This document shows, piece by piece, positions 54,348 through 62,947 of a stretch of DNA of 64,000 nt (positions are counted from its first letter, which is position 1; each line of letters starts with the position of its first letter). The notes under the pieces were generated by a model. It saw nothing but the letters and a program-made list of their open reading frames with translations. It had not been told where the DNA came from and made no database searches. The translations under genes and the position numbers were made by a program. The stretch is from Amycolatopsis sacchari (lineage in GTDB: Bacteria > Actinomycetota > Actinomycetes > Mycobacteriales > Pseudonocardiaceae), in assembly GCF_900114035.1 (NCBI RefSeq), contig NZ_FORP01000001.1:496001-560000 (forward strand), given 5' to 3'.

Positions 54348-55013
54348 TCAGCCGAACGTCGCCCCGGCGAGGATCGCGTCGATGCGCGCGTCGAGGTCGG
54401 GGGAGGCGGCGTACTCGGTCACCAGGATCTTGCTCGTCGGCAGCCACCACATCCGGACCTGGTTGTTCTGCGTCGCGTCCGCGCAGGTGACCTGCCAGCG
54501 TGCGTACTCGGCCTTCTTCGGGCCGATCGGGGCGAGACCGGACTCGATCACGGTGCTGCCGGTGGCTTCCGGGCCCGACCCGGGCGGCGCGGACGGGGTG
54601 ATGCACTGCGGCACGTCCGTGCCCGTGTACCAGCCGTAGGGCCGGTTCACGCTGGGGGCGTTGAAGGGCGCGTTCGGGTCGTTCGCCGCCGCGCGCAGGT
54701 CCAGCATCCGCGCCACGCACTGCGCCGACCCGTCCGAGACGCACCCGTCGAGAGCGCCGCCCGAGGAGGCGCCGGTGTACCGCATGCCCTGCGGCAACGT
54801 CACGGTCATCGTCGCCACCGTCACCGTGCCCCCCGGCGCCGATGAAGCCGATGACGACGACGGTGCCGCGGACCGCGACGACGAAGGCGCCGCCGAGGAC
54901 GAGCTCGTCCCCGCCGCGAAAGGCTGTCCCTTCACCGCCTCCGTGCACCCCGCGACCGCCAGCGCCACGATCCCGGTCAGCAGTACGCCCCACACCGATC
55001 TGCTCCGCACCAC
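54348..55013 (-). CDS. secreted lipoprotein of unknown function
   Basis: 221 residues: signal VWGVLLTGIVALAVAGC (lipobox AVAGC), a Ser/Ala/Pro linker of about 35 residues, then a compact domain with four cysteines (DGCVSDGSAQCVARML, PQCITPS, VTCADATQ) and a Trp pair (VRMWWLP). The start is GTG with AGGGAAAGGG upstream. Such lipoproteins are common in Pseudonocardiaceae and have no known activity. Confidence 0.75.
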   Translation of the reverse strand: MVRSRSVWGVLLTGIVALAVAGCTEAVKGQPFAAGTSSSSAAPSSSRSAAPSSSSASSAPGGTVTVATMTVTLPQGMRYTGASSGGALDGCVSDGSAQCVARMLDLRAAANDPNAPFNAPSVNRPYGWYTGTDVPQCITPSAPPGSGPEATGSTVIESGLAPIGPKKAEYARWQVTCADATQNNQVRMWWLPTSKILVTEYAASPDLDARIDAILAGATFG

Positions 55014-55194
55014 CGCATGCCCTTTCCCTCACCGGCCGGCACCCACTCCGACGCGGCCGCCGCGCCGGAGGTTCGCGACAGCATGGCATGCCGCGCACGT
55101 TGCACGGCGGAGCGCCGGGGTTGCCCACTATGCTGTGCTGACCGCGCCGACCGCCGAGGCCGGCACCCGACACAGCGAGGACGAGCAGGCACCG

Positions 55195-56403
55195 ATGGTG
55201 GCTCGGGATGCTGCGCTCACCCGCGCACCTTCTCCGGAACGGCTGGGGCCCACCCGGGTCCTGCTGATCGAGGACGACGACGGTGACGCCCTGCTCGTGG
55301 AGGAGCTGCTCATCGACGTCGGCGCGGCCGTCGAGCTGCAGCGCGTCCGGTCGCTGGCCGAGGCCCGCCCGTACCTGGCCGGTGTCGCGTGCGTGCTGCT
55401 CGACCTGGGCCTGCCCGACACCCACGAGCTCGAAGGCGTCCGCTGGCTGCAGGCGCACCGCCCCGACGTCGCCGTGGTGGTGCTGACGGGGCTGGCCGAC
55501 GAGTACCTCGGCGAGCACGCCGTGCGCGCCGGCGCCCAGGACTACCTGGTCAAGGGCCAGGTCGACGGGCAGCTGCTGGACCGGGTCATCCGCTACGCGA
55601 TCGAACGCGTGCGCTCCGAGGAGGTCCAGCGCGAGCTGCGGGAAGCCCGCATCTACGCCGAGGAGAACACGCGCCTGGAGCGCGGCCTGCTGCCCTCGCC
55701 GCTGGTGTCGGACCCGGAGCTGACCGTCGCGAGCCGGTACTCGCCCGGCGGGCAGCGGTTGCTGCTGGGCGGCGACTTCTACGACGTCGTGCAGGCCGCC
55801 GACGGCTGGGTGCACGCCGTGGTCGGCGACGTCTGCGGGCACGGCCCCGACGAAGCCGCGCTGGGGGTGTCGATGCGCGTGGCGTGGCGCACGATGGTGC
55901 TCGCCGCGCGCCCCACCGTCGAGGTGCTCACCACCCTCGACCAGGTCTTCGCCCACGAACGGCACAAGAAGGCGCTGTTCACGACGCTCACCATGCTGTC
56001 GATCGACCCGAGCCGCCGGTTCGTCCGCGTGTACCTCGCGGGCCACCCGCCGCCGCTGGTCATCACACCCGGCGGGGTGCGGCAGCTGGAGGCGCCGCTG
56101 CGCCCGCCGGTGGGCATCGGCGACGGCTCGGTGTGGCCGAGCGCCGACCTGCCGCTGGACCGCCGCTGGTCGATCCTGATGTACACCGACGGCCTGATCG
56201 AGGGCCGCATCGGCGCGGGCAGCAGGCGGCTGGACGTGGACGGGCTGCTCGGGCTCGTGGAATCCGTGCTGCCCGCGGGTTATCCGGCGCGCGGCGCCGA
56301 GGAAGGACTGCTGGACGACGTGATCGAGCGGGTGCGTGCGCTCAACGGCGGCGATCTGGACGACGACCTGGCGGTGCTCGCGCTGGGCGGAGGCGCCCGG
56401 TGA
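55195..56403 (+). CDS. receiver-domain PP2C (SpoIIE/RsbU-type) phosphatase
   Basis: 402 residues: a CheY-like receiver (RVLLIEDDDGDALLVEELL, phospho-Asp70 in VLLDLGLPD, YLVKGQ) joined by a helix to a SpoIIE-type Ser/Thr phosphatase (GGDFYDVVQAADGWVHAVVGDVCGHGPDEAA, LAGHPPPLVI, LYTDGL-like MYTDGLIEGR, DDDLAVLAL). Phosphorylation should switch its activity on an anti-sigma-factor antagonist. GTGA coupling to the kinase gene makes that kinase its likely partner. Confidence 0.9.
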   Translation: MVARDAALTRAPSPERLGPTRVLLIEDDDGDALLVEELLIDVGAAVELQRVRSLAEARPYLAGVACVLLDLGLPDTHELEGVRWLQAHRPDVAVVVLTGLADEYLGEHAVRAGAQDYLVKGQVDGQLLDRVIRYAIERVRSEEVQRELREARIYAEENTRLERGLLPSPLVSDPELTVASRYSPGGQRLLLGGDFYDVVQAADGWVHAVVGDVCGHGPDEAALGVSMRVAWRTMVLAARPTVEVLTTLDQVFAHERHKKALFTTLTMLSIDPSRRFVRVYLAGHPPPLVITPGGVRQLEAPLRPPVGIGDGSVWPSADLPLDRRWSILMYTDGLIEGRIGAGSRRLDVDGLLGLVESVLPAGYPARGAEEGLLDDVIERVRALNGGDLDDDLAVLALGGGAR

Positions 56404-57995
56404 CGGTCGAAGCACCTCCCGCCCCCGTCGAGCGGGAACCGCGCCGCCACGCGCACCGCTGGCCGCTGCGCCGCATCACCAGCGTCGGCGTCGCGATCGT
56501 CGCCGCGTTCTCGGTGATCTCGATCGTGGTCGGCGTCATCGCGCTGACCAGCCTGTCCACCGCCCGCAGCCGCGTCATCGACCGGATCGACCCCGCGCTG
56601 CAGCAGTCCCTGCGCCTGGAGGCCGCGCTGGTCGACCAGGAGACCGGTGTGCGGGGCTACGGACTGGCCACCCAGCAGGACTTCCTGCAGCCCTACACCA
56701 ACGGGCTGGCGGCGCAACGGGACGCCGTGGACCGGCTCACCGGACTGCTGGGCTCCGACCTGCCCGAGGCGGCCGCGGGACTGCGCGAGGTCGTGACCCT
56801 CGCCGATGCGTGGCGCACGGAGTACGCGGAGCCGACGATCCAGCTGGTCCGGACCACCGGGCAGCCCGCCGTGGGCACCGGCGTCGACCGCGGCAAGAAC
56901 GCCTTCGACGCCGTGCGCACCGCGGTGACGGCGCTGCAGGACGAGCTGAACACCGCCCGCCAGCTGGGCACGGCCACGCTGAACCGCACGTGGGTCGTGC
57001 TCTACGTGGCCTGCATCGCGATCGCCGTGGTGTTCGTGCTGATCGTGTTCGCGCTGGCGTTCGGGCTGCGCGCCGCCGCCATCACGCCGCTGACCCGGCT
57101 GGCGCGGGAGGTTCGCGTGGTCGCCGACGGCGACTTCGCGCACGAGGTCGCGCAGAGCGGGCCGCGCGAGGTGCGGGAGCTGGGCGACGACGTGAACCGG
57201 ATGCGTGAGCGCATCCTCCAGGAGCTCTCGGCGCTGCGGTCCGCGCACGCCGTGCTCGACGCCCGCACGCAGGACCTGGAGCGGTCCAACGCCGAGCTGG
57301 AGCAGTTCGCCTACGTGGCCTCGCACGACCTGCAGGAGCCGCTGCGGAAGGTCGCGAGTTTCTGCCAGCTGCTGCAGCGCCGCTACGCCGGGCAGCTCGA
57401 CGAGCGGGCCGACCAGTACATCGGTTTCGCCGTGGACGGCGCGAAACGCATGCAGGTGCTCATCAACGACCTGCTCGCGTTCAGCCGCGTCGGGCGCATC
57501 GTCCGCGAGGCAGTGCCCGTGTCGTGCGAGAAGGTGGTCGAGCAGGCGAAGACGAACCTGGCCACCGCGATCGAACAGTCCGGCGCGACGATCGAGGTGG
57601 GCGAGCTGCCCACCGTGCGCGCCGAGGTACCCCTGCTCACCGCGGTGTTCCAGAACCTGCTGGGCAACGCGCTGAAGTTCCACGGCGACAACCAGCCCCA
57701 CGTCACCGTCACGGCGGAACGCGACGGTGATTTCTGGCGGTTTTGCGTGCAGGACAACGGGATCGGCATCGACCCGGAGTACGCGGAGCGGATCTTCGTG
57801 ATCTTCCAGCGCCTGCACGCGAAGGCGGACTACCCCGGCACCGGCATCGGGCTGGCGATGTGCCGGAAGATCGTCGAACACCACGGCGGCACCATCTGGC
57901 TCGACACCACGGTCCAGACCGGTGCCCGGTTCTGTTTCACCCTGCCCGTGCTCCAGGAGGAGAAGGAAACCGATGACCATCCCGGAACCGCTTGA
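56400..57995 (+). CDS. CHASE3-domain histidine kinase
   Basis: 531 residues: TM1 near 30-52, an extracytoplasmic CHASE3 helical sensor ([29 protein letters not shown]), TM2 near 200-225, HAMP, a coiled segment, then HisKA of the bacteriophytochrome-like type ([19 protein letters not shown]) and an ATPase domain ([38 protein letters not shown]). It overlaps both neighbours, so three proteins form one signalling unit. Confidence 0.92.
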   Translation: MTVEAPPAPVEREPRRHAHRWPLRRITSVGVAIVAAFSVISIVVGVIALTSLSTARSRVIDRIDPALQQSLRLEAALVDQETGVRGYGLATQQDFLQPYTNGLAAQRDAVDRLTGLLGSDLPEAAAGLREVVTLADAWRTEYAEPTIQLVRTTGQPAVGTGVDRGKNAFDAVRTAVTALQDELNTARQLGTATLNRTWVVLYVACIAIAVVFVLIVFALAFGLRAAAITPLTRLAREVRVVADGDFAHEVAQSGPREVRELGDDVNRMRERILQELSALRSAHAVLDARTQDLERSNAELEQFAYVASHDLQEPLRKVASFCQLLQRRYAGQLDERADQYIGFAVDGAKRMQVLINDLLAFSRVGRIVREAVPVSCEKVVEQAKTNLATAIEQSGATIEVGELPTVRAEVPLLTAVFQNLLGNALKFHGDNQPHVTVTAERDGDFWRFCVQDNGIGIDPEYAERIFVIFQRLHAKADYPGTGIGLAMCRKIVEHHGGTIWLDTTVQTGARFCFTLPVLQEEKETDDHPGTA

Positions 57996-58416
57996 CGTCG
58001 TCGACGTCCTGCTCGTCGAGGACGACGACGGTGACGTCCTGATGACGCAGGAGGCGTTCGAGCACCACAAGATCCGCAACAAGCTGCACGTCGTCAAGGA
58101 CGGTGAGCAGGCGCTGCAGTTCCTGCACCGCGAGGGCGAGTACGCCGACGCGCCGCGCCCGGGTCTGATCCTGCTCGACCTGAACCTGCCGCGCCGCGAC
58201 GGGCGCGAGGTGCTGGCGGAGCTGAAGAACGACCCGGAGCTGCGCGTGATCCCGGTCGTGGTGCTCACGACGTCCGAGGCGGAGGAGGACATCCTGCGCA
58301 GCTACAGCCTCCACGCCAACGCCTACGTCAGCAAACCCGTCGACTTCGAACGGTTCATCGAAGTGATCCGCCAGATCGACGACTTCTTCGTCACCGTGGT
58401 CAAACTGCCGCAGTGA
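57973..58416 (+). CDS. Rcp1-type single-domain response regulator
   Basis: 147 residues, a receiver only: [21 protein letters not shown], phospho-Asp69 in [34 protein letters not shown]. It matches the Rcp1 group that takes phosphate from HDLQEPLR-type kinases. It overlaps the kinase gene by 23 bases. With no output domain it could be a phosphate sink or feed another protein. Confidence 0.92.
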   Translation: MTIPEPLDVVDVLLVEDDDGDVLMTQEAFEHHKIRNKLHVVKDGEQALQFLHREGEYADAPRPGLILLDLNLPRRDGREVLAELKNDPELRVIPVVVLTTSEAEEDILRSYSLHANAYVSKPVDFERFIEVIRQIDDFFVTVVKLPQ

Positions 58417-58420
58417 CATG

Positions 58421-58452
58421 TGGGGCGGGCCTGGCGACCCAGGCCCGCCCCA
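58421..58452. terminator. bidirectional hairpin terminator
   Basis: A perfect 14-bp stem, TGGGGCGGGCCTGG and CCAGGCCCGCCCCA, with a 4-base loop, lies between two convergent genes. Confidence 0.8.
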
Positions 58453-58457
58453 GCGTC

Positions 58458-59447
58458 CTAACCGGCCAGTGCCGGGATCACGTCACGCACGAACAGGTCG
58501 ATGCTGGAGCGGTCGTAGGCCGCGTCGGCGAAGTACGTGATCGCGTACGTCATCCCGAGGCCACGCAGCTCGGTGAGCCGCTCGGCGATCTGCTCCGGCG
58601 TGCCGACCAGCGGGCCGGTCTCGAAGGCCCGGTACGTCGACTCCAGCACGTCCGCGGGCAGGTGCGGCTGGAAGTGCGAGCGGAGCCACGCCAGCCGGTC
58701 CCGCACGTCCTTCTCGGTCTCGCCGATCACCACGTTGTAGTTGGCCGAGCGCACGATCGCGTCGAAGTCGGTGCCGACGTCCTTGCAGTGCGCGGCCAGC
58801 ACCTCCGACTTGTGGGCGAAGTCCTCGGGACCGCCGGCGAAGTTGGTGTAGTTCGCGTACTGCGCGGCGATCCGGAGCGTCTTCTTCTCGCCGCCACCGG
58901 CGATCCACAGTGGAATGCCGCCCTCCTGCAGCGGCAGCGGGCGGGAGATCGCACCGTCGACGTGGTAGTGGCGGCCGTCGAGCGTGGCCTTGCCCTCGGT
59001 CCACAGCTGCCGCATGATCTGCACGCCCTCGTCGAGCATGCCCAGCCGCTCCCCGGCGGGCGGGAACCCGTACCCGTAGGCGCGCCACTCGTGCTCGTAC
59101 CAGCCGGCGCCGATGCCCATCTCCACGCGGCCGCCGGACACGACGTCCGTGGTGGCCGCGAACTTCGCGAGGTAGGCGGGATTGCGGTAGGCCATGCAGG
59201 TGCACATCTGGCCCAGCCGCACCCGGCTGGTCGCCGCGGCGAACGCCGCCATCAGCGCCCACGCCTCGTGCGTGGCCTCCTCGGTGGCCACCGGCGTGGT
59301 GTGGAAGTGGTCGTAGACCCAGATCGACTCGAAGGGTCCCTCCTCGGCGATCCTGGCGATGCCGAGCATGGTGTTCCACTGCTCGGCGGGGTCGATACCG
59401 GCCAGATCCAGGCGCCAGCCCTGGGGCACGAACAATCCGAATCGCAT
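58458..59447 (-). CDS. LLM-class F420-dependent oxidoreductase
   Basis: 329 residues, luciferase-like barrel: MRFGLFVPQGW, ESIWVYDHFHT, RVRLGQMCTCMAYRNPAYLAKFAATTDVVSGGR, GIGAGWYEHEW. These features are typical of the F420-using actinobacterial subgroup. ATG at 59447; only a few bases separate it from the P450 stop upstream, so the two are co-transcribed and may act on the same compound. Confidence 0.88.
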   Translation of the reverse strand: MRFGLFVPQGWRLDLAGIDPAEQWNTMLGIARIAEEGPFESIWVYDHFHTTPVATEEATHEAWALMAAFAAATSRVRLGQMCTCMAYRNPAYLAKFAATTDVVSGGRVEMGIGAGWYEHEWRAYGYGFPPAGERLGMLDEGVQIMRQLWTEGKATLDGRHYHVDGAISRPLPLQEGGIPLWIAGGGEKKTLRIAAQYANYTNFAGGPEDFAHKSEVLAAHCKDVGTDFDAIVRSANYNVVIGETEKDVRDRLAWLRSHFQPHLPADVLESTYRAFETGPLVGTPEQIAERLTELRGLGMTYAITYFADAAYDRSSIDLFVRDVIPALAG

Positions 59448-59461
59448 GGCCGAAATCCTAG

Positions 59462-60607
59462 TCACCGCCGCACCGGCAACGCGACCGGTCGCCACGTCCC
59501 CGGATCCGGCGCCCGCTCCACCGGGTCGGCGAGCGCGAGATCGGGAAAACGGCCCAGCAGGGCCGAAATCGCCACCTCGGTCTGCACGCGGGCGAACGAC
59601 GCGCCGAGGCAGAAGTGCGGCCCGTGGGCGAAACTCAGGTGCTGGGCACCCGGCTCCCGGGTGATGTCGAACCGGTCGGGGTCGGGGAAGACGCGCGGAT
59701 CCCGGTTGGCGGCGGCGATGACGACCGTGACGGGTTCGCCCTCCGGGATCCGGACCCCGCCGATCTCCGCGTCCTCGGTACCGAACCGGGGCACGGTCAG
59801 CGGCTGCGGGCCGCACCACCGCAACGCCTCCTCGACGGCCCTCGGGGCGAGCGCCGGATCGGCCCGCACCGCGGCGAGCTGCTCGGGGTGGGTGAGCAGG
59901 GCTTCGACCGCGTTGGCGACGAGGTTCGCCGGGGTCTGTCCGGCGAGGACCAGGTGCCAGACGAGCGTGACCGTGTCCACTTCGGACAGATCTGTGCGCA
60001 GCAGGTCGGTGACCAGGTCGTCGCCCGGCGCCACCCGTGCGCGCGCCACGGTGCCCTTCGCGTCCTCGATGGCCGAGGGCAGCGCCTCGGCGAACGCCGG
60101 CCCCGCGCCGGTGGCGATCGTCGCGGCGTAGGAGTGCCACCGTGGCCGGTCCGCGCCGGGGACCCCCACGAGCTCGCAGATCACCTCGACCGGCAGCGGC
60201 CGCGCGAAGTGCTCCAGCAGGTCGACCGGGCCGTCCGGGAGCGCGTCGAGCAGCCGGTCCACGATGCGCGCCACGCGCGCCCGGAAGTCCTCGGCACGGC
60301 GAGGCGTGAAGGCGGGGGCGACGGTGCGGCGCAGGCGGAGGTGCTCGTCGCCGCCGACCTCCTGCATCGTGCGCAGGTAGGGCCGGCAGTGCTCGGGCAC
60401 GTCCGGCCGCAGGTAGCTGGCCGAGCTGGGGCCGAAGCGGGGATCGGCGAGCAGTTCGCGAGCCTCCGCGTGCCGCAGCACGGCCCACATCGAGCCGAAG
60501 CCCGGTGCGAGCAAGCGCGCGACGGGGCTCTTCTCGCGCAGGGCGCCGTAGGTGGCGAAGGGATCGTGCAGCACGGCGGGGTCGGACAGGTCGAGTTCGG
60601 GCACCAT
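59462..60607 (-). CDS. cytochrome P450
   Basis: 381 residues, soluble bacterial P450. The heme-binding loop FAHGPHFCLG places the thiolate at Cys333; the ExxR motif is EEALR. In the I helix LVLAGQTPANL the acid of the usual A-G-x-(D/E)-T is Gln while Thr is kept, so proton delivery may differ from normal hydroxylases. ATG at 60607 has GGAGG. Divergent from the TetR gene across a palindrome that overlaps its promoter region, so TetR control is likely. Substrate unknown. Confidence 0.92.
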   Translation of the reverse strand: MVPELDLSDPAVLHDPFATYGALREKSPVARLLAPGFGSMWAVLRHAEARELLADPRFGPSSASYLRPDVPEHCRPYLRTMQEVGGDEHLRLRRTVAPAFTPRRAEDFRARVARIVDRLLDALPDGPVDLLEHFARPLPVEVICELVGVPGADRPRWHSYAATIATGAGPAFAEALPSAIEDAKGTVARARVAPGDDLVTDLLRTDLSEVDTVTLVWHLVLAGQTPANLVANAVEALLTHPEQLAAVRADPALAPRAVEEALRWCGPQPLTVPRFGTEDAEIGGVRIPEGEPVTVVIAAANRDPRVFPDPDRFDITREPGAQHLSFAHGPHFCLGASFARVQTEVAISALLGRFPDLALADPVERAPDPGTWRPVALPVRR

Positions 60608-60627
60608 GTGGCCTCCAGGGGAAAATT

Positions 60628-60646
60628 CAGATGATGTCATCATCTG
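60628..60646. promoter_or_regulatory. perfect 19-bp palindrome, likely TetR operator
   Basis: CAGATGATGTCATCATCTG is a perfect dyad with a single central base, in the 88-bp gap between the divergent P450 and TetR genes. Position and size are those of a TetR-family operator controlling both. Confidence 0.8.
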
Positions 60647-60695
60647 GATGGTGAAGGTAGCTTGAAGGCCGTCGTGAGGCAATGACGGGGGTGGC

Positions 60696-61781
60696 ATGGC
60701 TCGGCTCACCAGGGCCCAGGCGCAGGAGCGCAACCGGGCGAAGGTGCTGGCCGCCGCGCGCGCGGAGTTCGCCGAACGCGGCTTCCGGGACGCGAAGGTG
60801 GACGCGATCGCCGAGCGGGCCGAGCTGACCAGGGGCGCGGTCTACTCGAACTTCCCCGGCAAACGCGCGCTGTACTTCGCCGTGCTGGCCGATCTCGCCG
60901 AGAACGCTTCCCGTCCGCCCGGGGCGCGGCCCGGCGCGACCGCGAAGGACTCCGTGGCCTCCTTCGCTCGGGCGTGGGTCTCCCGGCTCGACGAACCGCC
61001 GCTCGGCCGGGACCTGCTGCCGGAGGTGATGGCGGACGAGCGGCTGCGCGCGGCGTTCACCCAGCTCATGCGGCTCGACGCGGTGCTGCTGTCCCTCGCG
61101 TGGGAGGCGCTGGAACCGCCGCCGAGCCCGCCGGGTGCGCCCCCGGTCCGGCTCGTCCGCGCGGCCGGCGCCGTGCTCACCACCCTGCAGGGCGCGACCC
61201 AGCTCGCCGCCGCGGCACCGGGGTTCGCCGAGCCGTTCGACGTGATCAGCGCGTGCGAACGGCTGACCACGTTGGAGCTCAACGACTTCTGGGCCCCTCC
61301 GCCGCTGCGTGAACCGTCCCGTGCGGACGAACCGTGGCCCGCCGCCGAACGCGTCGACGCCGTGACGGGTGAGCCGGTGCGGGTCGACGGCGTGATCGCG
61401 GTGCTGGGGCCGCACCGCCTGGCCGCGGTCGAGGAGGCGGTGCGGGCCGGGGCGGAGGTCACCGCGGTCCTGGTCGCCGACGAGCCCGCCGAGTTCCTGC
61501 CGCTCGCCCGCTGGGCGGTCGCGGAGACGGCGCACTGCCTGCGGCAGGCCTTCCCGCGTACCGCCTGGCCCCGGCTGCGGGTGGTGTTCGACGACGACGG
61601 ACGGCTGGCCGCGGCGGCCGGTGTCATGCCGGGCGACGACACGGAAACCGCTTTCCTGGCCGTGGGCGGCCGGATCGTGGCACGCGCCGACGGCGCTTCC
61701 GCCTGCGACGCCGTGGCCACCGAGGCGTCCGGTTTGTTACGTTCCGGGCATGGACGAGCGGCGCGTGACCTCCGCGGCTGA
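60696..61781 (+). CDS. TetR-family regulator with an extra C-terminal domain
   Basis: 361 residues, about 150 longer than usual. Residues 1-60 hold the HTH (RAEFAERGFRDAKVDAIAERAELTRGAVYSNFPGKRALY), then a ligand domain to about 215. Residues 225-345 form an additional alpha/beta domain (RVDGVIAVLGPHRLAAVEEAV, RLRVVFDDDGRLAAAAGV, TETAFLAVGGRIVARADG) that reminds me of the C-terminal half of a thioredoxin/peroxiredoxin-like fold, without an obvious active-site cysteine pair. ATG at 60696 has GGGGGTGG. It overlaps the next gene by 32 bases. Confidence 0.88.
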   Translation: MARLTRAQAQERNRAKVLAAARAEFAERGFRDAKVDAIAERAELTRGAVYSNFPGKRALYFAVLADLAENASRPPGARPGATAKDSVASFARAWVSRLDEPPLGRDLLPEVMADERLRAAFTQLMRLDAVLLSLAWEALEPPPSPPGAPPVRLVRAAGAVLTTLQGATQLAAAAPGFAEPFDVISACERLTTLELNDFWAPPPLREPSRADEPWPAAERVDAVTGEPVRVDGVIAVLGPHRLAAVEEAVRAGAEVTAVLVADEPAEFLPLARWAVAETAHCLRQAFPRTAWPRLRVVFDDDGRLAAAAGVMPGDDTETAFLAVGGRIVARADGASACDAVATEASGLLRSGHGRAARDLRG

Positions 61782-62379
61782 GCTGTTCGACGCCATCGGC
61801 GCCGGGTACGAGGACGCGTTCGGCCGCCCGCCCATCCTGACGCGCGCCGTGCGCGAGCTGCTGGCGGTCCTGCCGCCCGGGGCCCGGGTGCTCGACATCG
61901 GCAGCGGCACCGGCCGTCCGGTCGCGGCGGAGCTGGCCGCCGCGGGCTGCCGGGTCACCGGGCTGGACGTCTCGCCCGTGATGGTTGAACTCGCCACCCG
62001 GAACGTGCCGGACGCGCGGTTCGAACTGGCCGATGTGCGCACCTGGACCTCACCGCCGGCGTCCTGGGACGCGGTGTGCGCGTACTTCCCGTTCCTGCAG
62101 ATGCCGCGCGCCGACACCGAAGCGGTCCTCGCCCGTGTCGCGGAGTGGCTCGTGCCGGGCGGCTACCTGTCGTTGATCACGGTGCCGATGGACGCCGAGG
62201 ACGTGCCGGTCGAGTTCCTCGGTCACCAGGTGCGGCTCACCAGCTTCGCCGCGCCGGACCTGGAAGCCAGGGTCGCCGCCGCCGGGCTCACGGTGCTGTC
62301 CACCCACTCGGAGGTCTTCGCGCCGGACCAGCCGGGCGCGAGCCCCGAGGAACACCTGCTGCTCACCGCGCGGCGCTGA
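61750..62379 (+). CDS. class I SAM-dependent methyltransferase
   Basis: 209 residues: motif I RVLDIGSGTGRPVAAELAAAG, then VTGLDVSPVMVELA, FELADVRTW and EWLVPGGYLSLI. It starts inside the end of the TetR-family gene, so both are co-transcribed; the target might be linked to the P450 compound. Its 3' end overlaps the convergent Lrp gene by 17 bases. Acceptor unknown. Confidence 0.85.
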   Translation: MDERRVTSAAELFDAIGAGYEDAFGRPPILTRAVRELLAVLPPGARVLDIGSGTGRPVAAELAAAGCRVTGLDVSPVMVELATRNVPDARFELADVRTWTSPPASWDAVCAYFPFLQMPRADTEAVLARVAEWLVPGGYLSLITVPMDAEDVPVEFLGHQVRLTSFAAPDLEARVAAAGLTVLSTHSEVFAPDQPGASPEEHLLLTARR

Positions 62380-62845
62380 CCTCGTCCGCCGCCTCCAGCA
62401 GCGCGGTCGTGCGGTAGGGGATGAGGTCGCGCATCAGCAGCGCGCTGCTCGTGCGCCGGATCCCGCGGCAGGAGAGGATCCGCTGGCCCACCCGGTACAG
62501 GTCGTCGGGATCGCGGGCGACGACCTGCAGCACGATGTCGCCGTCCCCGGTGGTCGCCGCGCAGTGCAGGATCTCCGGGATCCGCCGCAGCGCGGCCACC
62601 GCCTCGTCGAGCCGCGCCTGCTCGACCTCCGCGGTGACGAGCGCCTTCACCGCGTACCCCAGCGACGACGGCCGCACCCGGTCGCTGTGCGGGCGCAGCA
62701 CGCCGGCGTCCTGCAGCCGCGCCAGCCGGGTCTGCACCGTCTTGCGCGCCAGGCCCAGCCGCTGCGCGAGCAGCAGCACCGGCACGCGCGGGTCGTCGTC
62801 GAGCGCGCGCAGGATCCGGCGGTCCGTCGCGTCGAGAGTGCTCAC
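62363..62845 (-). CDS. Lrp/AsnC-family regulator
   Basis: 160 residues: N-terminal HTH (LDATDRRILRALDDDPRVPVLLLAQRLGLARKTVQTRLARL) and a C-terminal RAM ligand-binding domain (GYAVKALVTAEVEQARLDEAV, CAATTGDGDIVLQVVARDPDDL). GTG at 62845 has AGGAG. Divergent from the keto acid decarboxylase gene with a 102-bp gap, so an amino acid or keto acid probably controls that gene through it. Confidence 0.9.
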   Translation of the reverse strand: MSTLDATDRRILRALDDDPRVPVLLLAQRLGLARKTVQTRLARLQDAGVLRPHSDRVRPSSLGYAVKALVTAEVEQARLDEAVAALRRIPEILHCAATTGDGDIVLQVVARDPDDLYRVGQRILSCRGIRRTSSALLMRDLIPYRTTALLEAADEVSAAR

Positions 62846-62947
62846 GTTGACTCCTGTCTGCGCGCCAAGAACGCTTCCAGTGCGCAATCTGACTACTCCA
62901 CCGACATCACATTGTTCACGGTGACCCGGCAGTGCCTGAATCGGGGC

